Shown one piece after another: positions 8,668 to 17,707 of a DNA stretch of 64,000 nucleotides. Each line of letters begins with the position of its first letter. Positions within the stretch are counted from its first letter, which is position 1. The stretch is from the NCBI GenBank assembly GCA_031413815.1, contig JANOFU010000075.1, positions 33,387 through 97,386 on the forward strand, read 5' to 3'. The stretch is from JAGVSR01 sp031413815. GTDB lineage: Bacteria > Pseudomonadota > Alphaproteobacteria > Rhizobiales > Hyphomicrobiaceae. The translations under genes and the position numbers were made by a program. Under the pieces are notes generated by a model. The model searched no databases and was not told the origin of the DNA. It worked only from the letters and a program-made list of their open reading frames with translations.

Positions 8668-8705
8668 AAGATGGGACGCGAGCCGTGAAGCGCGCGTCCC
8701 GTCTT
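8668..8705 (-). terminator. Hairpin terminator downstream of 8733-8963
   Basis: Arms 8668-8683 and 8690-8705 pair over 16 positions with one mismatch and one wobble (core GGGACGCG), with a 6-base loop. On the minus strand the hairpin is followed by TTCCGTTTT, a moderately T-rich tail. It lies 27 bases past the stop of the small minus-strand frame at 8733. Confidence 0.55.
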
Positions 8706-8732
8706 GGTCAACTCAAAGTCAATGTTCTGACG

Positions 8733-8963
8733 CTACGCAGCGCTGCGATCGAAGCTCATCGCATCATCGCGAGCATTGTTCGCCGCCATGCCGCCGAACG
8801 CAACTTGAGCGGGCCCCGCAAACCGCGTGGCATGGGCCACGTCATGCAGCGACGGCTGACCGTGCGCGTCAGCGGCATTCTGGTTTGCAGCAGCACGGCG
8901 CAAGTCCGTAAACGAAACGCCGGCAAACATAGACAGAAGCGCTCTCGGCAATAGGGGCGGCAT
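8733..8963 (-). CDS. Possible small exported protein
   Basis: 76 residues starting at ATG 8963 (MPPLLPRALLSMFAGVSF), with AAGGA about 8 bases upstream. The N-terminus is basic then hydrophobic, like a short signal peptide; the rest is Ala-, Asp- and His-containing (SLHDVAHATRFAG) and of unknown function. The ribosome site and the hairpin at 8668-8705 favour a real gene. Other frames over this stretch, including a 157-residue plus-strand frame rich in Arg, look like shadows. Confidence 0.4.
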   Translation of the reverse strand: MPPLLPRALLSMFAGVSFTDLRRAAANQNAADAHGQPSLHDVAHATRFAGPAQVAFGGMAANNARDDAMSFDRSAA

Positions 8964-9285
8964 GTTGAGAATCCTTTGGATCGCGCGCATGGGGTCGATT
9001 CGACCGCGCGCCTGACATGTTGGGATTTATGCCGACGCCGCTTCCCCCGGTAGCCTCGAAACTGCAGCCCTGCGATGCGGGACCAACAGCGCGCAACCGC
9101 CGCGGGCTGCGCCATGTTTTCGTAACAATCTGCAAAGCTTGGGACATATCCCGCCAGACCGGGACGCCCGCCGGGCCGGGGAAAATGAAGGATTGCCGCG
9201 CGGATAACGCCTGGGAATCACACGACACGCGGCCCCGGGGCCGCTATAGAGGGACCCACTTTCCCGGCACCTTCAAGGCTTGCGA
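8964..9285. other. Region upstream of purL
   Basis: About 320 bases with no frame of protein-like composition on either strand. It should contain the purL promoter and that of the small minus-strand gene; I see no clear consensus promoter, terminator or riboswitch. Confidence 0.35.
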
Positions 9286-11502
9286 ATGACCTCGAACACT
9301 GACGCCTCAACCTCCGCCATCACCCCTGAAATGATTGCGAGCCACGGTTTCAAAGGCGACGAGTATGCGCGCCTTCTGAAAATCATCGGCCGCGAGCCGC
9401 GCATCTGCGAGCTCGGCATCTTTTCCGTCATGTGGTCGGAGCACTGCTCGTACAAATCGAGCCGCGTGTGGTTGAAGACGTTGCCAACGTCTGGCCCGCT
9501 CGTCATCCAAGGTCCTGGCGAAAATGCCGGCGTTGTCGACCTCGGTGACGGCGACGCCGCCATCTTCAAAATGGAAAGCCATAACCACCCCTCCTACATC
9601 GAACCGTTTCAGGGTGCGGCGACCGGCGTCGGCGGCATCATGCGCGACGTGTTCACCATGGGCGCGCGTCCTGTCGCCAATTTGAATGCGCTGCGCTTCG
9701 GCGATCCGTCTCATCCCAAAACGCGGCGTCTCGTCGATGGCGTGGTCGCGGGCATTTCCCACTACGGCAACTGCACCGGCGTGCCGACCATCGGCGGCGA
9801 AACCAACTTCGACGTTGGCTACAACAACAACATCCTGGTCAACGCCATGTGCGTCGGCCTCGCGCGAACCGACAAGATCTTTTACTCGGCTGCAAAAGGC
9901 GTCGGGCTTCCGGTTGTCTACGTCGGCTCGAAAACCGGCCGCGACGGCATTCATGGCGCCACGATGGCGTCCGCGGAGTTCGATGAGAAATCCGACGAGA
10001 AGCGCCCGACGGTTCAAGTCGGCGACCCGTTCACCGAAAAGCTGCTGATCGAAGCGTGCCTGGAATTGATGGCGACCGATTCAATCATCGCCATTCAGGA
10101 TATGGGGGCGGCCGGTCTCACGTCATCGACGTCGGAAATGGCCGACAAGGGCGGCGTCGGCATCGATCTCAATCTCGATGCCGTGCCGCAGCGCGAACCC
10201 AACATGACGGCCTACGAGATGATGCTCTCGGAAAGTCAAGAGCGCATGCTCGTCATCCTGAAGCCCGGCCGCGAGCCCGAGGCCGAGGCGATCTTCAAAA
10301 AGTGGGGCCTCGACTTCGCGGTCATCGGCATCACGACGGACACCGGCCGCATGGTCGTCACGCACAAGGGCCACATCGAAGCCGATCTGCCGGTGCCGGT
10401 GCTGGCGAATTCCGCACCGATGTACGAGCGGCCGTGGCTCTATCCGACGCTGCAAGCGCCCATTCTGCCCGAGTGGGTCAAAGCGCCGGACGGCATCATG
10501 GCTGCGCTCAAAACCCTGATGGCGACGCCTGCGCTGTGTTCGCGCCGCTGGATCTGGCAGCAGTACGATCACATGGTGATGGGCGACACGGTCGGCCGCC
10601 CTGGCGGCGATGCCGGCGTCGTGCGCATTCACGGCACCAAAAAAGGGCTGGCCGTCACCTGCGATTGCACGCCCCGCTATGTCGCCGCCGACCCGGAAAT
10701 GGGCACCAAGCAGGCGGTCGTTGAAACCTATCGCAATCTCATCGCGGTCGGCGCGGACCCGATCGCCATCACCGACAACATGAATTTCGCCAACCCCGAA
10801 CGGCCCGAAATCATGGGCCAGTTTGTGGCCAGCGTGAAGGGCATGGGGGAAGCCTGCCGCGTGCTCGACTACCCGGTCGTGTCCGGCAACGTGTCGCTCT
10901 ACAACGAGACCAACGGCGTAGGCATTCCGCCGACACCGGCGATTGGCGGCGTCGGTCTGGTGCCGGACACTGCAAAAATTGCCGACATCGCCTTGAAGCG
11001 CGACGGCGACGTGCTGATCGTCATCGGCCAGGAGCGCGGCTGGCTTGGCCAATCGCTCTATCAGCAGATGGTAATGGACAAGCTGGAAGGTGCGCCGCCG
11101 CCGGTCGATCTCGCTGACGAGCTCAAGGCCGGACGTTTGGTGCGCGCGCTGATCCGCGACGCGAAGGTGTCCGCCGTGCACGATTGCGCCGATGGCGGGT
11201 TGCTGGTCGCCATCGCGGAGATGGCCTTGTCAGGTGACAAAGGCGTCGAACTGTTTCCCTACGAAGGCAAACTGCCGGCCCACGCCGCCTGGTTCGGCGA
11301 AGACCAAGGCCGGTATGTGCTGTCCGTGTCGCCGGAGTTGGCGGAGGAAACCCTCGAGCGGTCGCGGCTGCTCGCACTGCCCGCGCGGATTATTGGACGC
11401 GTGGGGGGAACGGCGATGTCGCTGAAGGGCGACGAAGATCCGTTTCCGCTGCGCTCACTTCGCGAGATCCACGAAGCGTGGCTGCCGGGGTTTATGGGGT
11501 GA
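9286..11502 (+). CDS. purL: FGAM synthase subunit II, PurL
   Basis: 738 residues, the stand-alone PurL that makes formylglycinamidine ribonucleotide with PurQ and PurS. It carries IFSVMWSEHCSYKSSR (residues about 43-58, the conserved active-site His), the ATP-binding FKMESHNHPSYIEPFQGAAT, and GGVGLVPDTAKIADI and VHDCADGGLLVAIAEM in the second half, all typical of small PurL. ATG 9286 is preferred to TTG 9280. It is separated from purQ by 1.7 kb of small genes and repeats, so it probably has its own promoter. Confidence 0.95.
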   Translation: MTSNTDASTSAITPEMIASHGFKGDEYARLLKIIGREPRICELGIFSVMWSEHCSYKSSRVWLKTLPTSGPLVIQGPGENAGVVDLGDGDAAIFKMESHNHPSYIEPFQGAATGVGGIMRDVFTMGARPVANLNALRFGDPSHPKTRRLVDGVVAGISHYGNCTGVPTIGGETNFDVGYNNNILVNAMCVGLARTDKIFYSAAKGVGLPVVYVGSKTGRDGIHGATMASAEFDEKSDEKRPTVQVGDPFTEKLLIEACLELMATDSIIAIQDMGAAGLTSSTSEMADKGGVGIDLNLDAVPQREPNMTAYEMMLSESQERMLVILKPGREPEAEAIFKKWGLDFAVIGITTDTGRMVVTHKGHIEADLPVPVLANSAPMYERPWLYPTLQAPILPEWVKAPDGIMAALKTLMATPALCSRRWIWQQYDHMVMGDTVGRPGGDAGVVRIHGTKKGLAVTCDCTPRYVAADPEMGTKQAVVETYRNLIAVGADPIAITDNMNFANPERPEIMGQFVASVKGMGEACRVLDYPVVSGNVSLYNETNGVGIPPTPAIGGVGLVPDTAKIADIALKRDGDVLIVIGQERGWLGQSLYQQMVMDKLEGAPPPVDLADELKAGRLVRALIRDAKVSAVHDCADGGLLVAIAEMALSGDKGVELFPYEGKLPAHAAWFGEDQGRYVLSVSPELAEETLERSRLLALPARIIGRVGGTAMSLKGDEDPFPLRSLREIHEAWLPGFMG

Positions 11503-11878
11503 GGGTGAACCGAGAATCATCTCTAACCCCAACGCACCAAAGCAGAAAGCGATGAAGGGTAAAGCCAAATTGACCGCCGATGGCAAGCGAGCGATCGCGA
11601 AGTCAATCAAGGCAGTGCCAGGCACCGAGTATCAGGGACTAGTTCTGAACCTGCAAGCGAACGGGCCCAATGCCAGGCACCGGACGTGCAAAGGTGCCTG
11701 GCATCAGGCCACTGTGTCGATTGCTTCGCGACCGTTCGAGCCCTGGTGCCCGGCACCGCCTGCCCGCTCAGCACTTGGGGAAGTAGTGCGCCGACTTTGA
11801 CGGCAGTGCCGACCCATGCGGCGTACACCGGTTCGCAAGAGGGCGAACGCTGTACGCCCTACGCACCGAAGCGAGCTG
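11503..11878. repeat. Intergenic region with GGTGCCTGGCA palindromes
   Basis: GTGCCAGGCACC is at 11615-11626; TGCCAGGCACC (11671-11681) and GGTGCCTGGCA (11693-11703) form a perfect 11-bp hairpin. The 20-base stretch at 11693-11712 recurs exactly at 12823-12842. A plus-strand frame from 11552 begins with a basic stretch (MKGKAKLTADGKRAIAKS) but runs into the repeats and is not convincing as a gene. Confidence 0.6.
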
Positions 11879-12499
11879 TCAGAGCCTCATGGAGCGCATG
11901 AGCGGCGTTTGCGGCAGCAAACGAGACCGGGTGTTTGCCGGGCTCGCCTGCGGGGCTTCGCACTTCGCCAGTTTTGCCGCACACTGCGTGTCTCGTTTGC
12001 GCGAGGCGACCAGTGTCATTGCGTGCAACCCAATCTCCGAGATCTTGGCTTGGCCTTCCTCTTGCCGGTAGAGGTAACCATCCGCTTTTGCCCAACCCGA
12101 CAAGACCATCGCACGAGCAACATCAACTCCGTTCGCGTGGCAGGTGGCGAGGTAGCGGTTGTGGCTCATCTTCGGTTTGCCGAAGTAATCCCGATCGATC
12201 TCGCACTTCAATTCGGCACCGGAAACAAGCTTCTTGAGCTCGTCAAGAGCCAACCCGAAGCAAGCCACCTTTTTTCCGTCTTTGGTGCAAGTCTCATCTC
12301 GCTCGGCAGCATCAATTCCGTCGAGCCTAATCTTGTGAATACCAAGCCAGAGCGTGTCGCCATCAACCACTTCCCCTCTGCCCGTAAAAACGATCTGAGG
12401 CTGTTCGACCGCAACCTGCCCGTTCGACTCTGCAACTCTTGCTTGAACGGAGAGGCTCGAAAACACAATGAGCCCTGCCAATAAGAGACGGTTCGACAT
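11879..12499 (-). CDS. Exported thermonuclease-like protein (SNase fold)
   Basis: 206 residues. A signal peptide (about 1-20) precedes a staphylococcal-nuclease-like OB-fold domain: GEVVDGDTLWLGIHKIRLDG, then DAAERDE (metal and catalytic acidic residues), then RYLATCHANGVDVARAMVLSGWA. The family degrades DNA or RNA in a calcium-dependent way, here probably in the periplasm or outside. Extra Cys pairs (ETCTKDGKKVACFG) are common in the alphaproteobacterial members. It is a single gene between two repeat-rich regions. The C-terminal 25 residues are low-complexity and outside the domain. Confidence 0.85.
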   Translation of the reverse strand: MSNRLLLAGLIVFSSLSVQARVAESNGQVAVEQPQIVFTGRGEVVDGDTLWLGIHKIRLDGIDAAERDETCTKDGKKVACFGLALDELKKLVSGAELKCEIDRDYFGKPKMSHNRYLATCHANGVDVARAMVLSGWAKADGYLYRQEEGQAKISEIGLHAMTLVASRKRDTQCAAKLAKCEAPQASPANTRSRLLPQTPLMRSMRL

Positions 12500-12619
12500 G
12501 AAGATTCTCCGGGTTTGGGACCAGTCTGCGAGTTCGGATATTAGTAAGACGATTGGGTAACCAAAATCCGTCGCTCTAGCCGCTGGCGCTGCACAGGGTA
12601 TGCAATTCCCTCCTCTTTC

Positions 12620-12798
12620 CCGTCATGGCCGCGTCGCGGAGCGACCGGAGCGCCGCGACGGCAGGCCGGGACCCAGTCAAGAGTCAACGGGAAAAGAAGA
12701 AGGCCGCTTGCTCGCTCCCTCATCTCACCAGGCATCAGCTTGACTGGGCCCCGGCCGTCATGACGAAGTCATGCTACGCATGAATGCCGGGGTGACGG
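12620..12798. repeat. Long nested palindromic intergenic element, copy A
   Basis: The inner arms GGCCGGGACCCAGTCAAG (12664-12681) and its near-perfect complement (12739-12756) are nested inside outer arms near CCGTCATGGCC (12620) and GCCGGGGTGACGG (12786-12798). A related element of the same plan lies at 36900-37059. The remaining DNA between the nuclease gene and gltA holds the second copy of the 20-base repeat (12823-12842) and two TACTGCC units (12876-12889); no gene seen there. Confidence 0.65.
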
Positions 12799-13045
12799 TG
12801 TTGTGAGAGTCGCGGGCGATGCGGTGCCTGGCATCAGGCCACCGGTTGACGAGAACGCGTCAGAATGCGCGAGCCTACTGCCTACTGCCCACCCCAACCC
12901 CCTCAAGTCGCATCCAAACTTCGACTATTGGCGGCGTTGGCCAAGAGACCGCAACTGCGGTATCATCTATCGCAGTGCAATATGACCAGCGCCCTGGTGC
13001 CGCAAACAACCCGCGGTTTGATAGGCCTTTCGGAGACGACCAGCC

Positions 13046-14359
13046 ATGAACGTACGCGACAAGGCTCCCGAAACGGAGGCGATACTCCCCGCTGCCACGT
13101 TGACCTTTGGTGGCAAAACAACAGACATGCCCGTGCGCCATGGCACCATTGGCCCCTCGGTCATGGACATCAGCCGCCTGCATAAGGACACGGGGTGCTT
13201 TTCCTACGACCCGGGTTTCACCTCGACAGCGAACTGCGCCTCGAACATCACCTACATCGACGGCGACAAGGGCGAGCTCTTGTATCGCGGCTATCCCATC
13301 GAACAGCTGGCCGAGAACTCCAACTTTCTCGCCACGTGCTTTCTGCTGTTGAACGGCGAGTTGCCGACCAACGACCAGTTCAAGGACTTCCGCCGGACCA
13401 TCACGCAGCACACGATGGTGCACGAGCAGATGACGCGGTTTTTCACCGGTTTCCGCCGTGACGCGCATCCCATGGCCGTCATGGTCGGCGTCGTCGGCGC
13501 GCTGTCGGCGTTTTATCACGACTCAACCGACATCAATAATCCCGAGCATCGCGTCATCGCAACGAACCGCATGATCGCCAAGATGCCGACGATCGCGTCG
13601 ATGGCCTACAAGTATTCGATCGGCCAGCCCTTCATCTACCCGCGCAACGATCTCGACTACACCTCCAACTTCCTGCAGATGTGCTTTGCCATTCCGTGTG
13701 AGCCCTACATGGTCAATCCGGTCGTGGCGCGCGCGCTCGATCGCATCTTCATCCTGCATGCCGACCATGAGCAGAATGCATCCACCTCAACGGTGCGGCT
13801 GGCGGGCTCATCGGGCGCCAATCCGTTTGCGTGCATCGCAGCGGGTATCGCCTGCTTGTGGGGCCCGGCGCATGGCGGCGCCAACGAAGCCGCTCTCAAC
13901 ATGCTGCAGGAAATCGGGACAGTCGATCGCATCCCCGAGTACATCGCCAAGGCGAAGGACAAGACCTCCGGTTTCCGGCTGATGGGCTTTGGCCATCGCG
14001 TCTATAAAAACTACGATCCGCGCGCCAAGGTGATGCAGAAGACGTGTCACGAGGTGCTCGATGCGCTCGAGAAGCACAACGATCCACTGCTGAAAGTCGC
14101 GATGGAACTGGAGCGCATTGCGCTGCAGGACGAATACTTCATTGAAAAGAAGCTCTATCCCAACATCGATTTCTATTCTGGCATCACGTTGAAGGCGATG
14201 GGCTTCCCCGTCGATATGTTCACGGTGCTGTTCGCGGTGGCGCGCACCGTCGGCTGGATCGCGCAGTGGAAGGAAATGATCGAGGATCCTGAACAGCGCA
14301 TCGGCCGTCCGCGGCAGTTGTACGTCGGCCACGAGCGGCGCGAATTCCCGTCGGTTTGA
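13046..14359 (+). CDS. gltA: Citrate synthase
   Basis: 437 residues, type II (hexameric) citrate synthase of the Gram-negative kind, joining acetyl-CoA and oxaloacetate at the entry of the TCA cycle. Conserved segments include YIDGDKGELLYRGYPIEQLA, ILHADHEQNASTST with the active-site His, and FGHRVYKNYDPRAKVM with the second His and substrate Arg. It starts at ATG 13046 (MNVRDKAPETEAIL). It converges with lpxB with a gap of 10 bases, so the 3' ends of the two transcripts must overlap or stop inside each other. Confidence 0.95.
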   Translation: MNVRDKAPETEAILPAATLTFGGKTTDMPVRHGTIGPSVMDISRLHKDTGCFSYDPGFTSTANCASNITYIDGDKGELLYRGYPIEQLAENSNFLATCFLLLNGELPTNDQFKDFRRTITQHTMVHEQMTRFFTGFRRDAHPMAVMVGVVGALSAFYHDSTDINNPEHRVIATNRMIAKMPTIASMAYKYSIGQPFIYPRNDLDYTSNFLQMCFAIPCEPYMVNPVVARALDRIFILHADHEQNASTSTVRLAGSSGANPFACIAAGIACLWGPAHGGANEAALNMLQEIGTVDRIPEYIAKAKDKTSGFRLMGFGHRVYKNYDPRAKVMQKTCHEVLDALEKHNDPLLKVAMELERIALQDEYFIEKKLYPNIDFYSGITLKAMGFPVDMFTVLFAVARTVGWIAQWKEMIEDPEQRIGRPRQLYVGHERREFPSV

Positions 14360-14369
14360 CCCTGTTGCG

Positions 14370-15608
14370 TCAGCGGACCTGACGTCCACTCCCGGCGAGT
14401 TGCAGAATAATATCCGCAGCCCGCTCGCTGGGCGTATCATCCGCGACGCGGACGCGCTCGAGAACCTTGCCCAACCCCACGCACTGGCGAGTGCGCTCCG
14501 GCGTATCTGACAGCAGCGGCAGCACAGCCGCTGCGAGTTTTTCACCCGTGCAGTTTTCTTGGAGGAGTTCGGGATAAATATTCTCACCCGCGACGAGGTT
14601 GGCCAGAACGATCGATGGCACCTTCAGCATAAAGCGAAACTTGAGCATCACCTGATCGACCATGTAGGCCACGACGGCGGGCGTGCCACAGATGCCGAGT
14701 TCCAGCGTCACCGTGCCTGAGGCCGCCAGCGCCGCATCTGCCAGCCGGAAGGCGCGAAACTTGTCATCATCGCCCTCGATAAAATGCACCCGGCACGGCC
14801 ACTGCGACACAGCCTTTTCAATCAACGGCCGGACCGAGGGCACTACGGGCAGAACGACCTGCAGCCCCGGAACGGTCTCGGTCAAAATGCGCACCGCATC
14901 GCTAAACGGACCGATAAGCCGAGTGACTTCATTCACCCGGCTGCCAGGCAGGACGACGAGCACGGGACGGTTCTCATCAAGGGCGAATTTGACAGCAAGA
15001 TCCTTTGGATCGAGTGCAGCGATCCACTCCAAACGCTCGCTGAGCGGGTGGCCTGTATACGTACACGGCGGTCCGCCCAGCCGATGATGGGCTTCGACCT
15101 CAAACGGCAGCAGTGCCAACACATGATCGATATAGTGGCGCATCTTGCGCGCGCGGCCCGGCCGCCAGGCCCACACGCTCGGCGACACATAGTCGATGAT
15201 GGGAATTGACGGTCTGGCGCGGCGAATGCGCTTGGCAACCGGATGAGTGAACTCAGGGCTATCGATGATGATCACCGCATCGGGCTCTGCCGCAATGCCG
15301 GCTCGCACGGTGCCATAGACGCGCTTCACGATCCGCGGCAGACGCGGCAAGATCGAGAGGGGACCCATGACCGCCACTTCGTGCAAGGGAAACTGCGAGA
15401 TCAGTCCCTCGCGCTCCATCGCCTCGCCGCCCACGCCGAGATAGCGAACACGCCCGCGCAATCGGCGATTTAGCTCCGCCATCAGCTTGCCGCCCAGCAC
15501 ATCGCCGGAGTGCTCGCCCGCGACGATGAAGAAACGGTACTCCCGCATAGCAGACGGCACACGTCCCGGTGGTGTCGCGGAAGTTCTGGATGTCTCACTT
15601 GCTGCCAT
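14370..15608 (-). CDS. lpxB: Lipid-A-disaccharide synthase
   Basis: 412 residues, glycosyltransferase family 19, joining UDP-2,3-diacylglucosamine and lipid X to give the lipid A disaccharide at the inner membrane. Recognised from FFIVAGEHSGDVLGGKLMAEL, GVGGEAMEREGL, IIDYVSPSVWAWRPGRARKM and LPGSRVNEVTRL, all signature segments. The start at 15608 overlaps the lpxI stop by 14 bases; ATG 15548 (MREYRFFIVAG) is an alternative that gives a more standard N-terminus. Last gene of the lipid A block. Confidence 0.93.
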   Translation of the reverse strand: MAASETSRTSATPPGRVPSAMREYRFFIVAGEHSGDVLGGKLMAELNRRLRGRVRYLGVGGEAMEREGLISQFPLHEVAVMGPLSILPRLPRIVKRVYGTVRAGIAAEPDAVIIIDSPEFTHPVAKRIRRARPSIPIIDYVSPSVWAWRPGRARKMRHYIDHVLALLPFEVEAHHRLGGPPCTYTGHPLSERLEWIAALDPKDLAVKFALDENRPVLVVLPGSRVNEVTRLIGPFSDAVRILTETVPGLQVVLPVVPSVRPLIEKAVSQWPCRVHFIEGDDDKFRAFRLADAALAASGTVTLELGICGTPAVVAYMVDQVMLKFRFMLKVPSIVLANLVAGENIYPELLQENCTGEKLAAAVLPLLSDTPERTRQCVGLGKVLERVRVADDTPSERAADIILQLAGSGRQVR

Positions 15609-16887
15609 GCTTGCCTGCGCTCACCCAAGGGGCTTGAACGGCCACAATGCCCCGCTCTTTCGCCGCAACCAAATGACTGGCTGGTAGACCGTGATCGCCC
15701 ACTGCCAAAATAGAAAGCCCAGCGCCAGCGCACGCCTTGATCTCCTCAATCGACACCGCAGTGGCGCCTGTTGCAGCGAACGCTCCCCGCCGTTTGCGTG
15801 ACGTCGCTCGGCCCCATTGGCGCAACCGGCTTGCCCGCTCAAGACATGTGGTGCGGCCTTCACCCGCTTCGATGGCCAAGACGTGGCCGCGAACCGCGAC
15901 CACTCCGGTACTGTCGACATCGGGCGAGAGCACGGCCCCAACGTGGATCGCCAATTCCGCATCGGCAAGATCATGCTTCGAGGGACGGCCCTCAATTGCT
16001 GTCACGCGCTGCATAGAAGGGACTTTCCCAACGTCTGACGGCTGGCACGCATGATCGACCCCGGCAACAAAAATCCCGGCATCATCTGCGAGACGGATCA
16101 ATTCTGCGCGCTCCGCTGCCAGTGTGGCGCCGGCTTCGACGACCACGCCTTGTAACCGTGCCGCAACAACGCGGCTGACCGTATCAGGGCCGATGGCTGG
16201 CATATCGATGCGGCGCTCCTGCCCAGGTTTGGGGCACTTGATGAGGATGCCTTGCAGCGCAGGTGTGTCAGGCTCGCGACTGTTGGCCAAGCGCTCCAGC
16301 ATCCCATCCGTGCCTTCGGCGGCCTCGATGGCGATCACGCGGCCGTTGCAGACGACCACAGCCTGTCCGATGTCGAATGGGCCCAGCCGGCGGATGATGT
16401 CAAAGCCCAGCGCAATATCGGGACCGAGCCCGGCCGGCAGTGCGTTCGCACCCAAAGGTCCGCGCGACACCACAAGTTCAGGCGCAACGTCGGCCGGGCC
16501 GACGACCTGCAGACCATGCCCCTCGAAAAAGCGCACCACGCCGCGCAAAACCCCGTCGTCACCGCCTGAAGCGACGATTTTCAGAATGGCGGGCAAGCTG
16601 CTGAAAAACCCAAGATCGGTCTTGATGCGGGATAAATCGGGGCGCGTGACCCGCCCGACAATGACCAGCTGCTCGGCACCTGCAGCCCGCAGGGCTTTGA
16701 GCATCCGGCCAATTTGGCCCCAGTTCACAACCGTGACGTCAGCTGCCCCAAACGCGGAGGGATCCGCTTCACCATCGAGAGCGACGATATGGACCCGGCC
16801 ACCATTCGCGCAAACCGAGGCTGCAATTTCGCGCGGCAGTGAACCCCCGCCGGCCAGAATTCCGATGGTGGGTGTGCGCCCCGTCAT
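15595..16887 (-). CDS. lpxI: UDP-2,3-diacylglucosamine pyrophosphatase LpxI with an extra C-terminal domain
   Basis: LpxI makes lipid X from UDP-2,3-diacylglucosamine and replaces LpxH in many Alphaproteobacteria. Residues 1-280 are a normal LpxI: IGILAGGGSLPREIA, FDIGQAVVVCNGRVIAIEAA (172-190) and RRIDMPAIGPDTV (225-237) with the catalytic Asp228. The usual length is about 280; this protein has 430. The extra part (281-430) contains DSTGVVAVRGHVLAIEAGEG (325-344), a recognisable second copy of the 172-192 segment, and a matching position near 364-377 that lacks the catalytic Asp. So the C-terminal domain appears duplicated and the second copy inactive. ATG 16887 is chosen over the frame opening at 17025, which would run into lpxA. 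Confidence 0.88.
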   Translation of the reverse strand: MTGRTPTIGILAGGGSLPREIAASVCANGGRVHIVALDGEADPSAFGAADVTVVNWGQIGRMLKALRAAGAEQLVIVGRVTRPDLSRIKTDLGFFSSLPAILKIVASGGDDGVLRGVVRFFEGHGLQVVGPADVAPELVVSRGPLGANALPAGLGPDIALGFDIIRRLGPFDIGQAVVVCNGRVIAIEAAEGTDGMLERLANSREPDTPALQGILIKCPKPGQERRIDMPAIGPDTVSRVVAARLQGVVVEAGATLAAERAELIRLADDAGIFVAGVDHACQPSDVGKVPSMQRVTAIEGRPSKHDLADAELAIHVGAVLSPDVDSTGVVAVRGHVLAIEAGEGRTTCLERASRLRQWGRATSRKRRGAFAATGATAVSIEEIKACAGAGLSILAVGDHGLPASHLVAAKERGIVAVQAPWVSAGKHGSK

Positions 16888-16900
16888 GGCCGGCCTTTGC

Positions 16901-17707
16901 TTACGCCTCGGCCGCTTCCCGCGGCGTGCACACCGAACGCTTGCCGCCGGCACGAATGAATTCGACGATCTCCACGACAATCGCGTGATCTTTGAACTCC
17001 GTCGCGACGTCTTCAATCCGCTCAAGCAGTGTGCCTTCAGCCGCGAACATCAGCCGGTAGGCGCGCCGCAGGTCATGAATTTCGGCGCGGGAGAAACCGC
17101 GCCGCGTCAAGCCGATGATATTTAACCCGGACAAATGGGCCCGGTTGCCAAGAGCCATACCATACGGGATCAAGTCATTCTCCAGGCCAGACATGCCGCC
17201 CAGAAACGCATGCGCCCCAACGCGGGCAAACTGGATGACAGCAGCGCCACCGCCGATAATGGCAAAATCGCCGACGTTGCAATGGCCAGCCAGCATGACG
17301 TTATTGGAAAAGATCACGTTGTTGCCGACGATGCAGTCGTGGCCGACGTGGCTGTTGGCGAGGAAGGCACACCGGTCGCCGACGCGCGTCACCGAACCCC
17401 CGCCTTCGGTGCCTGGGTTCATCGTCACGCCTTCGCGGATGATACACTCTGAGCCGATGGTGAGAGTGGATGGCTCGCCTTTGAACTTTAGATCCTGCGG
17501 CTGATGGCCGATGGATGCGAACGGAAAGATGCGCGACCGCGGCCCGATGGTGGTGCTGCCAGCGACCACGGCATGACTGATGAGCTCAACCCCTTCGCCA
17601 AGGACAACATTGGGGCCCACCTGGCAAAATGGGCCGATCACGACCCCGTCGCCCAGTTGAGCGCCGGCCTCAACGACAGAGCTGGAATGAACCTTTGCGT
17701 CAGCCAT
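16901..17707 (-). CDS. lpxA: UDP-GlcNAc acyltransferase LpxA
   Basis: 268 residues, first step of lipid A synthesis (3-O-acylation of UDP-GlcNAc). Hexapeptide repeats of the left-handed beta helix fill residues 5-190 (VVIGPFCQVGPNVVLG, NSHVGHDCIVGNNVIFSNN with the catalytic His), followed by the C-terminal helical part (RGFSRAEIHDLRRAYRLMF). The start ATG 17707 overlaps the fabZ stop by 8 bases, a typical coupled junction; the frame opens further upstream inside fabZ. Confidence 0.95.
   Translation of the reverse strand: MADAKVHSSSVVEAGAQLGDGVVIGPFCQVGPNVVLGEGVELISHAVVAGSTTIGPRSRIFPFASIGHQPQDLKFKGEPSTLTIGSECIIREGVTMNPGTEGGGSVTRVGDRCAFLANSHVGHDCIVGNNVIFSNNVMLAGHCNVGDFAIIGGGAAVIQFARVGAHAFLGGMSGLENDLIPYGMALGNRAHLSGLNIIGLTRRGFSRAEIHDLRRAYRLMFAAEGTLLERIEDVATEFKDHAIVVEIVEFIRAGGKRSVCTPREAAEA

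Noticed and set aside
8481..8954. A 157-residue plus-strand frame
   Set aside because: Arg/Ser-rich, no ribosome site at its start, and overlapping a hairpin and a better-supported minus-strand frame.
9307..11181. Minus-strand frames opposite purL (236 and 352 residues)
   Set aside because: Rich in Arg, His and Asp with no domain; purL on the other strand is intact.
16124..17125. A 333-residue plus-strand frame over lpxI and lpxA
   Set aside because: Composition is Pro/Ser/Thr/Arg-rich as expected from reading GC-rich coding DNA on the opposite strand, and both genes beneath it are certain.
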